From: a candidate division WOR-3 bacterium
Lineage (GTDB): Bacteria > Hydrothermota > Tepidihabitantia > SM23-42
NCBI GenBank assembly: GCA_029858255.1
Contig: JAOUFJ010000026.1
Span: forward strand, 1-36,517
Direction: 5' to 3'
DNA length: 36,517 nt
Shown piece by piece: positions 29,709 to 36,517 of this stretch (positions are counted from its first letter, which is position 1; each line of letters starts with the position of its first letter). The notes under the pieces were generated by a model. That model did no database searches and was not told the DNA's origin. It saw only the letters and a program-made list of their open reading frames with translations. The translations under genes and the position numbers were made by a program.

Positions 29709-32339
29709 ATGAGAAGAGTTATTTTTGTAGTAGCAGCTCTGGTAGGAACGTGTTTTGCAGTTTCCCTTTGGACAGAAGAGGATTTTATCAATGCCGATTC
29801 GATCCCGCGTGAATCTCCCGTGCTGCAATCCGCCGTTCATCTAACGCGTGGCGAGTGGCAGCGTTGGAGCTATATCCACGAATTGTGCCAGACCGCAGCG
29901 TTTGTAGCCTCAATGCAGGTATCGGATCCGCTGGATCCGGAATTCGGGGGCATAATTGAAGGGGAAGATGCCCTTACTGTGATTGAAACCGACAACACGC
30001 AGCAAGCGATCTGGGTGTGGTGTCGTTATTATGAAATAACCGGCGATACCACATATTTCGAGAATATCCGGCGTGCCTGGATCTATGTCATGAATTTCCC
30101 CGCCTATCTGGAGGGAAGCGGGGAGAGTATCTTCTACGGCGTCTGGAATTGCGGATTAGGTCTCTTTGCCGAAAGCATGTACAGGAACACTCTTGGTGAT
30201 ACTACTTACCGGGTCTATGCAGACACTTGCGTTGGTTTTATGCTGGCGAATCCTCTTGATTTTACTGGTGTGAGCACATACTATCAGAGGCTGCATCCAA
30301 AGGTCCAGTCTCTCGTTGCTGGTATGTTATACCAATACGGTAAAGAGATGAACAATCAAGTCTGGAAAGATACGGCGGTAGCCTACGGTACAAGAGTGAG
30401 GCAGTGGATCGAATCGAATCCGGATACCAACATAAACGACGAGGTGTGGGCAATGTCGGGCGGTACTGCAGTGTGGGGAATGTGCCGTTCAATATTCGAC
30501 GCCGACACGTCGTATGGGATCAGCTGGCTGAGCACGTATCTTCCGTATATGAAGTACTTTCAACCCACCGGAACCTGGAACAATTCCTGGAATATCTGGT
30601 ACGGCAATGCATACAATCATGCGGCAAGGATCACTCAGAATCTAACGTATGTTGACTATCATCACGCTTTGACCGATAGTCTACTTGTACAAGATTATGA
30701 CGATGACGGCGGTGTCCCGCCGACAAGGGGTTGGACCCAGTATCAAGATCATACATGGGTATCAAACTACATGGTGTTCATGGGTTTTGAAGGGTTGATG
30801 GATTCGATAAGGAATATCGATGCTGGAGTCAACGGTATATACGCGACCGGGCAGGAGCCTTATTTTCTCTCGGATGATACGGTTACGCTGTCGATGCGGA
30901 TTGCCAACTACGGCTTCCAGCCGTTACAGAACGCATATTTCGCCTTGGTCGGCGCACACGCGGGTGATACGATTATCGATTTAGAGATAGGTGTAGAGGA
31001 TTCCATTGCAGTCGCTGGCGTATGGGTGCCCGGCGATACTGGGTATTTTGCGTTTAACGCGTATAGCTCGTATCCGAATGATGGCCGGGTCGAGAACGAT
31101 ACATTCCATGCCTCTATATACATAAATCCGTTGAGACAACTCTCTGGCAACATTAGCGATACTCTGAATGGTAATGGGGTATCTGCCAGATTGTACTTCC
31201 AATTTGTTGACGCAGCCGGAGCCGAATACTTCGACAGTACATTGAGTGATTCGGTGACTGGACACTTCAGCGTCTATTTGATCGATTCACTCTACCGCGT
31301 TATTGTCCAAACCAGGATTCCTTACCCCGAATTGCTAGTCGAGAACGTCTATGTGACTCCGGAATCGATTTCTGTAGTCGATATTGGCACGAGCCCCGCT
31401 GACCTGCTAATTGTCAACCGTGACAATGAAGAAAGATATGCGGAATACTACACAGTGTGTCTCGATACGCTGAACACGACCTACAAGATATGGGCGCCTG
31501 CCAGTCAAGGGATATTTCCCATCAGCAGGATTGATGAATTCAATACCAGTACGATAATATGGTATACGGGCAGAGCCGCAGTGAATACAGTGACGTCAGC
31601 CGAACAGGACAGTTTGATTCAATTCCTTGATGGAGGTGGTAAATTGATCATTACTGGTCAGAATATCGGTGAAGAGATATCCGGTACCACGTTCTACGGA
31701 AGCTGGCTTCATGCACAGCTGGTGAACGATTCGATATCTATCACACGCTGCTATCCCGACACACTTGATTCTCTGGGACAATCTATGATAAAGATATTTA
31801 CGGTCGGCAGCGCGCCGAGCCAGTACTCGCGTGATGTAATTGCATCTGATGGTAGTGCGCATCAGTTCCTTTATTATGATACTCTCCTTACGAATTGCGC
31901 GGCGATATGGTATAATTCACCATTCCCTGATTACCGCGTTATATACTCTGGGTTCGGGCTTGAAGCGATTAACCAGATCCCTGGACACATGAGCCTTACC
32001 GAAGTACTCGCAGCTTTTCTTGATTGGTTCGGCATATTGTCGGTGGAAGAGGACCAGATGGGTAGAATTAACATCCCTCTTTGTACGGTGTTTCCTAATC
32101 CGGTCAGAGGTCTAATGCAAATAAGGATGGGGAGTACTGTTATTGGTGAGTTTGGGTCAATTCTGGTCTATGATGTTGCGGGAAGGTTGGTGAGGACTGT
32201 GCATGAAGGACAGTTGCCCGATGCTATTATGTGGCATCTCAAAGATGATATCGGCCGCCAGCTGCCCAGTGGTGTATACTTCATTAACTTGAGGACGAAA
32301 CAGCGAGGTGAGATGCTAAAGGTCGTTGTTGTTGATTAA
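29709..32339 (+). CDS. Secreted multidomain protein with type-A sorting domain
   Basis: 876 aa. Signal peptide 1-17 (VIFVVAALVGTCFA). Residues about 45-370 are Trp/Tyr-rich and helical, with spaced W-G and Y-x-x-x-H segments (NDEVWAMSGGTAVWGMCRSI, WNIWYGNAYNHAARI), suggesting an alpha/alpha-barrel like those of six-hairpin glycosidases; no catalytic residue can be assigned. About 380-560 are beta-rich Ig/carboxypeptidase-regulatory-like domains. About 575-770 resemble a class I amidotransferase-like fold (TIIWYTGR, FLDGGGKLIITGQNI), as seen in other secreted repeat proteins. The last 85 residues are a sorting domain (VFPNPVRGLMQIRMG, ILVYDVAGRLVRTV, LPSGVYFINL). I infer a surface or extracellular protein, possibly acting on polysaccharide. 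It ends tail-to-tail with dnaE, the stops overlapping. Confidence 0.65.
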   Translation: MRRVIFVVAALVGTCFAVSLWTEEDFINADSIPRESPVLQSAVHLTRGEWQRWSYIHELCQTAAFVASMQVSDPLDPEFGGIIEGEDALTVIETDNTQQAIWVWCRYYEITGDTTYFENIRRAWIYVMNFPAYLEGSGESIFYGVWNCGLGLFAESMYRNTLGDTTYRVYADTCVGFMLANPLDFTGVSTYYQRLHPKVQSLVAGMLYQYGKEMNNQVWKDTAVAYGTRVRQWIESNPDTNINDEVWAMSGGTAVWGMCRSIFDADTSYGISWLSTYLPYMKYFQPTGTWNNSWNIWYGNAYNHAARITQNLTYVDYHHALTDSLLVQDYDDDGGVPPTRGWTQYQDHTWVSNYMVFMGFEGLMDSIRNIDAGVNGIYATGQEPYFLSDDTVTLSMRIANYGFQPLQNAYFALVGAHAGDTIIDLEIGVEDSIAVAGVWVPGDTGYFAFNAYSSYPNDGRVENDTFHASIYINPLRQLSGNISDTLNGNGVSARLYFQFVDAAGAEYFDSTLSDSVTGHFSVYLIDSLYRVIVQTRIPYPELLVENVYVTPESISVVDIGTSPADLLIVNRDNEERYAEYYTVCLDTLNTTYKIWAPASQGIFPISRIDEFNTSTIIWYTGRAAVNTVTSAEQDSLIQFLDGGGKLIITGQNIGEEISGTTFYGSWLHAQLVNDSISITRCYPDTLDSLGQSMIKIFTVGSAPSQYSRDVIASDGSAHQFLYYDTLLTNCAAIWYNSPFPDYRVIYSGFGLEAINQIPGHMSLTEVLAAFLDWFGILSVEEDQMGRINIPLCTVFPNPVRGLMQIRMGSTVIGEFGSILVYDVAGRLVRTVHEGQLPDAIMWHLKDDIGRQLPSGVYFINLRTKQRGEMLKVVVVD

Positions 32340-35119
32340 TATTGCATCCCTTCAGACTGTCGGTAGTAGTTGATTTCATCCCGTGCTCCGGTGAATACGA
32401 ACGGTATGTTTGTATATGAATCTGCGATCAATGAATCATCCTGCATGGTTCCAGATATTTCCATTATGGGTCCGATCTTACTTAGATCATATTTGTTAGG
32501 GAATATTACGACCTCAAGAACGTCTGTCTCGTCGTCTATGGTCAGGAAGCACATCAATTTGTTGTTTCTTGTACGGATCGTCCTCCGGGTAATAAGAGTA
32601 CCGATGAGTTTTGCTTTATTGACGGGTCTTGATAAACGCAGCCGACGTTTCGGGTAGAATTTCTCCAGGATATGTTGTCCGGGGATGAACCCGAGCGTTT
32701 TTAGCTGGTCCAATACTTTAATATTATCGCTAAAGTCACTTAATTTAGGGACTTTTTCGCATAAGTTAGGAATTACTTGTTTGGATGCTTTTGAGTCCAG
32801 TAGGAGAAAATACAGCTCGGGCCAGGTATTCCCGAAGATATCGAGGCTTCTGGATTTTATGAGTGGGATGCCTTCGTCGATCGAAGGCCGTACTCGATAA
32901 AAGAAATCCCGTGCATTTCGGTATGTCCGCATTTTGATTATTTTCCCGATCGTTTCTCTGGAGAGCTCACTTATTTCATCCAGTCCAGTAAGGAGCGATG
33001 AACCGCAGACCGTAAAACTGCGTTCGCTCTTGCTGACATCCGGTGCGATTATTTTTATTCCCCTTCTTCTTGCTTCGTTGATATATGCGACAGTTGGATA
33101 GTAACCTCCTTTATTATTTATTACCTGACAGAAAAATTTTTCCGGTTCGTGATATTTTTGATAGGCCGATAAATATGCAAGAGTCGCGTAAGTTATGCTG
33201 TGTGATTTATTGAAACCGAAAGACGAGAACGATCTTATGCGATCCCAGACCGGTTCTATTTCGCGTAAATGGTAGCCCATATTTTCCGCTTTGGAGAAAA
33301 ATATTTCTCTGAGTTCTTTCATACTGTCTGGACTACGTGCTTTGGTCATTGCCCGTCGTAGCATATCACCATCACTCAGGGAGAAATCGGCGAAGTCGTG
33401 GGCAATTTGTAGTATCTGTTCCTGGTATACAGGTATGCCCAGGGTATCAAGCAATGCTTTTTGGAGTCTTGGATGGGGATAGTCTATTTTTTCCTCTCCC
33501 TTGATACGTTTTAAAAATCTTTCTTTCATACCACCTTGAGCCGGCCCGGGACGGATGATGGCTATGGCATTGGCAATGTCCATAATTGTTTTTGGATTTA
33601 TTCTTTTTAGCATGTACCTGACCATAGGGCTTTCTATTTGAAAACAGCCCAGGGTTTTTGCTTCACTAATGAATTTGTATACTTCGGGATCGTTAAAGTT
33701 GACTTTTCCTCTTGATAGATATAACTGAGGGAAGCCTCTGACTCCGAGTATATCAATTTTCACAAGCCCGATCATCTCTACTCCATCCTTGTCCAGATGG
33801 GTGATTTGATCTGCCGGGCTGGGGTATAGGGGTACATGGTCGCGTATGCTATTGGGTGTTATTACGATACCGCTTGGATGGCACGAAAAATAGTGGGGGT
33901 AACCGATGATCTTTTCGGAAAGTTCGTGTATGGCGCGGATAGTTCTCTCTTCGATATGATTTTTGATCACCCTCAGTTCACGCGGTGAAATACCGTGAAC
34001 GCGGGCTGTTTCGCGGAAACTCGCCCGGCGTTTGAATCGATTGATTACCGAAATGTGCGAGACGCGGTCGCTGCCAAATTTTTTATAGATTTCTTTTATT
34101 AATCTCTCGCGCTCGCTGAATTCGACATCGACATCGATGTCGGGCGGTTCGGTACGCTGGGGATTAAGGAATCGTTCGAATGGCAGGTTATGCTTGAGCG
34201 GGTCTGTTATTGATAGCCCTAGTTTATAAAGAATAAAAGAAGATGCAGCCGAACCACGTACATTCATGCCGATGCCCTTTTCGAGAGCGAATTCCTTCAG
34301 ATGGTATACTAGGGAAAAATGTGGGGCAAATCCAGTATCGGTGATGATCTTATATTCATGCTCGAGCCGTTTTTTTTCTTCACTGGTCAATCTTTTGCAC
34401 TTTTGTTTTATTATTTCATGCAGGGTTCCGTTCGATGCCGGGAATATCCATCCTTTGTTTTCCGGAATGTAATTACACATTTCGGATAATTCGATATTAT
34501 TGCGTACCGCAGCCGGGTATTCAGCAAATATCCTGTTGAATTTTTCGTTACTCAAGAGGTGGGTCGGTAGTAGGGGTTCGTTTTCGTAAGGATTTTCTTT
34601 TATGGCACACATTAATCTATACAATTCCTTTTCTTTTTTTGTGACGTAGAGTATTTCGTTTGTGGCAACTGCCGGGAATGCGTTATCTATTACTGCATGA
34701 CAGGGGAGAAGGAGATAGTATTTTAGTGGGAATGACGGTCCTAATCTTCTTAATAGCTTCAGTGAGTTTGTGAGCAGAATAATACCTCTGGTATGCTCTT
34801 TTATATAAGCAATATTAAATCTATTGAAAGAGATTTCGGTGACTATTTTGCAGAGATTGCTATAGCCTTCTTGATTTTGTACGATCAGATATGATTTGTT
34901 GCCGTTTTCTTTGGCAATGGGAATCCTTGTGCCAATAATGGGTTTTATGCCGTATTGTTTCGCGTGTTTTATGAATTCGTGTAATCCGAAGAATGTGATG
35001 TCGACCAGTCCACAACTCTTCAGATTATTCCTGCGCAGGTGTTCGAACAGGGTTTCGAAGTCGGAACCGCCGATACCATAATTACTGTGATAAAGAAGGG
35101 GTGTGTAGGGTGTAGCCAT
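32336..35119 (-). CDS. Short DnaE-type DNA polymerase III alpha (DnaE2/ImuC-like)
   Basis: 927 aa, against about 1050 for DnaE2 and 1160 for DnaE1. Polymerase core: PPDIDVDVEF with D329/D331 and the third Asp in GLVKIDILGVRGF; GRP-like FSSFGFNKSHSITYATLAY is kept. The N-terminal PHP domain is degenerate: YHSNYGIGGS replaces the usual HxHSxYS and LVDITFFG replaces TDHGNMFG, so it should not proofread. The C-terminal OB domain (AKLIGTLITRRTIRTRNNKL) is near the end, and the tau-binding tail is missing. It is encoded immediately after dinB with a 38-nt overlap. Together they look like a damage-tolerance cassette related to imuB-dnaE2. It is unlikely to be the main replicase. Confidence 0.8.
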   Translation of the reverse strand: MATPYTPLLYHSNYGIGGSDFETLFEHLRRNNLKSCGLVDITFFGLHEFIKHAKQYGIKPIIGTRIPIAKENGNKSYLIVQNQEGYSNLCKIVTEISFNRFNIAYIKEHTRGIILLTNSLKLLRRLGPSFPLKYYLLLPCHAVIDNAFPAVATNEILYVTKKEKELYRLMCAIKENPYENEPLLPTHLLSNEKFNRIFAEYPAAVRNNIELSEMCNYIPENKGWIFPASNGTLHEIIKQKCKRLTSEEKKRLEHEYKIITDTGFAPHFSLVYHLKEFALEKGIGMNVRGSAASSFILYKLGLSITDPLKHNLPFERFLNPQRTEPPDIDVDVEFSERERLIKEIYKKFGSDRVSHISVINRFKRRASFRETARVHGISPRELRVIKNHIEERTIRAIHELSEKIIGYPHYFSCHPSGIVITPNSIRDHVPLYPSPADQITHLDKDGVEMIGLVKIDILGVRGFPQLYLSRGKVNFNDPEVYKFISEAKTLGCFQIESPMVRYMLKRINPKTIMDIANAIAIIRPGPAQGGMKERFLKRIKGEEKIDYPHPRLQKALLDTLGIPVYQEQILQIAHDFADFSLSDGDMLRRAMTKARSPDSMKELREIFFSKAENMGYHLREIEPVWDRIRSFSSFGFNKSHSITYATLAYLSAYQKYHEPEKFFCQVINNKGGYYPTVAYINEARRRGIKIIAPDVSKSERSFTVCGSSLLTGLDEISELSRETIGKIIKMRTYRNARDFFYRVRPSIDEGIPLIKSRSLDIFGNTWPELYFLLLDSKASKQVIPNLCEKVPKLSDFSDNIKVLDQLKTLGFIPGQHILEKFYPKRRLRLSRPVNKAKLIGTLITRRTIRTRNNKLMCFLTIDDETDVLEVVIFPNKYDLSKIGPIMEISGTMQDDSLIADSYTNIPFVFTGARDEINYYRQSEGMQY

Positions 35120-36278
35120 GATCGCTGTCTTTGAAATGTTTCTTTAACACGGTGGTATTGGCAGCAAAAAGAGTATTGAATCCGAATTTATTCCGTGCCC
35201 TATCCAGGGCGCCATTCAATCGATTAAGACGTTCCTCCTTTAACATAAACATGGAGGACTGCAAACCGTCGTATTCAAAACCTGATAAGGCGATGCCGAT
35301 CAGTCTTATTCGTTTTTTTTCCTTCAGAATTTCCTCTAAGATCCTTGCGCTGAGTTCAAAAATTATTTGCTGGGCATTACCAGCGGGTATTTTGGTTCTC
35401 CTGGATATCGTTTTGAAGTCGGAAAACCTCGTTTTCACCGTCACTGTTTTGGCGAGTAATTTATTTTTGCGCAGTGTACTGCATGCGCGTTCTGTAAGGT
35501 AATATAATAATGCATAAATAAGGTTTCGATTCAAGGTGTCTTCATGTAAGGTTGTTTCACGGCTAATGGATTTCATCGTATCTGAGCATTGATAGTCACC
35601 ACCTTGTATGAAAAATTTGAGTATTTTATAATAACTGCCCAAGGCAGTTTCCAATATCCAGTCTGGGGTTTTTATTAATTCTTGTACTGTGGTGATATTC
35701 AGATTTTTAAGAACGGCAACATTTTTTGGTCCGATGCCGGGTAGGACGTTGACACCAAGGGGCGTGAGAAACGGTATTTCATCTTTTTGCGGGACCGCGA
35801 TAGTACCGTTAGGCTTAGATTGTTCACAGGCGATTTTCGAGAATACTCTTGTTCGCGCAATACCGATGGAGGATGGAATGTTCAGGGTTTCTTTGATCTC
35901 ATTTTTCATTTTATAGGCCAATTCGAGAGGAGGTCCGAATAAACGCTGGGTTCCCGTTGTATTGATATATGCTTCGTCTATTGAGACCATGTCTACTTCC
36001 GGAGAATAGGAACTTATGATCTCATAAAATCGGTTCGAATATAGCCGATAGTGCTGGAAATTTCCTCTTAAGAATATTGCCCGGGGGCAGAGTCGGTAAG
36101 CAAGGGATGTGGGCATACCTGAGTGGATGCCGAATTTTCTTGCTTCATACGATGCCGAGGCGACTACGCCTCTTTCCTGGGGTAGTCCGCCGACAATTAC
36201 TGGTTTGTATAGTAATGACGGATCCAGCGCTTGCTCTACGGAAACAAAGAAAGCATCCAGGTCAATGCAGATATACAT
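35082..36278 (-). CDS. dinB: Y-family DNA polymerase IV (DinB)
   Basis: 398 aa from ATG 36278, which has GGAG 8 nt upstream; the GTG at 36287 would add three residues. Catalytic acids are intact: D6 and D8 in CIDLDAFFVSVE, and D101/E102 in VSIDEAY. Other DinB features are VASASYEARKFGIHSGMP, the HhH-type LPGIGPKNVAVLKNLNITTV and a little-finger domain (KTRFSDFKTISRRTKI). It copies damaged DNA at low fidelity. Being active, it differs from ImuB, the inactive partner usual beside DnaE2. It overlaps the dnaE gene by 38 nt. No LexA-like box or N16 promoter was found upstream. Confidence 0.85.
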   Translation of the reverse strand: MYICIDLDAFFVSVEQALDPSLLYKPVIVGGLPQERGVVASASYEARKFGIHSGMPTSLAYRLCPRAIFLRGNFQHYRLYSNRFYEIISSYSPEVDMVSIDEAYINTTGTQRLFGPPLELAYKMKNEIKETLNIPSSIGIARTRVFSKIACEQSKPNGTIAVPQKDEIPFLTPLGVNVLPGIGPKNVAVLKNLNITTVQELIKTPDWILETALGSYYKILKFFIQGGDYQCSDTMKSISRETTLHEDTLNRNLIYALLYYLTERACSTLRKNKLLAKTVTVKTRFSDFKTISRRTKIPAGNAQQIIFELSARILEEILKEKKRIRLIGIALSGFEYDGLQSSMFMLKEERLNRLNGALDRARNKFGFNTLFAANTTVLKKHFKDSDHGYTLHTPSLSQ

Positions 36279-36340
36279 AACATGCACTCCAGGTCATAGT
36301 GCCGTTCTTCCTTCTTATGTTACCGCGACAGTGAGGAGCG

Positions 36341-36415
36341 GAGATTGCTTCGGGGCTGCGCCCCTCGCAATGACAACTCTTTTTCTGTCATTGCGAGCGT
36401 AAGCGAAGCAATCTC
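36341..36415. repeat. Dispersed palindromic repeat (GAGATTGCTTCG...GCAATGACA type)
   Basis: GAGATTGCTTCG at the left end and CGAAGCAATCTC at the right are inverted, as are GCAATGACA (36367-36375) and TGTCATTGC (36386-36394). The core AGATTGCTTCG...CGCAATGACA is a well-known type of dispersed intergenic palindrome in several bacterial and uncultured lineages. It lies upstream of dinB. Confidence 0.65.
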
Positions 36416-36449
36416 ATGATAATAGAACCCACGCGATGGCAAGCATAGT

Positions 36450-36500
36450 GATTCCGCGCAATGAGGGGGAAGCTCCTCGCAATGACAATGGGAGAAATGG
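36450..36500 (+). repeat. Partial further copy of the palindromic repeat
   Basis: CCGCGCAATGAGGGGGAAGC followed by TCCTCGCAATGACAATGG repeats the GCAATGA words of the neighbouring 75-nt palindrome, with the same CTCGCAATGACA end. No gene is visible from 36288 to the end of the window. Confidence 0.4.
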
Positions 36501-36517
36501 GGTTGTTGTTCCTCTTT

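Overview
The window looks like a piece of chromosome from an uncultivated anaerobic bacterium. Two secreted proteins end in a YPNP/FPNP type-A sorting domain (type IX secretion style), which points to the FCB group or to a WOR-3/Stahlbacteria-like lineage. The large flavin/iron-sulfur gene set points to a strict anaerobe. The taxonomic placement is an impression from protein style, not a measurement.

Layout. (1) 1-991: a coiled-coil/small-domain gene without a start, a hairpin, a dispersed repeat and an orphan promoter. (2) 992-5290, minus strand: a tight four-gene operon for a radical-SAM KamA-like aminomutase, a VanW-domain protein, a Ddl-like ATP-grasp ligase and a LarA-type nickel racemase. 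(3) 5291-7206: mostly non-coding, with a second repeat copy, an orphan terminator, half of a tRNA-Arg gene, a small beta-barrel gene, a third repeat copy and a 100-nt nested hairpin. (4) 7207-9582: a secreted 15-repeat beta-propeller. (5) 10037-10930: an EamA transporter with a structured leader. (6) 11389-15228: three signalling genes (NtrC-type activator, degenerate REC/HTH/PAS/kinase-like protein, single-domain receiver). (7) 15239-28578: ten closely packed genes for a soluble flavin-based electron-transfer complex. (8) 28696-29538: a second EamA transporter. (9) 29709-32339: a large secreted multidomain protein. (10) 32336-36278, minus strand: a DinB plus short DnaE polymerase cassette. 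(11) The right end holds copies of a dispersed palindromic repeat.

The most unusual part is region 7. It encodes an intact two-module HdrA, and also a second HdrA that is split in two. Its N-terminal piece is fused in front of a NuoE domain, its C-terminal piece is fused behind a NuoG/HydA-type ferredoxin domain, and a NuoF gene sits between them. The arrangement reads as if a nuoE-nuoF-nuoG cassette had been inserted into an hdrA gene just after its first ferredoxin motif. The cluster also has two MvhD proteins, an HdrC and a Flx-type NAD(P)H module, but no HdrB, hydrogenase or membrane subunit. It therefore has two different pyridine-nucleotide sites (NuoF and FlxA) joined by two bifurcation-type flavoproteins, and its terminal acceptor is not evident.

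The second candidate system is the aminomutase / VanW / ATP-grasp / LarA operon. It could make and ligate an unusual amino or hydroxy acid, perhaps for the cell wall. It appears to be transcribed from a promoter placed almost on top of the kamA start codon. All eight promoter-like sites found in the window have exactly 16-nt spacers.
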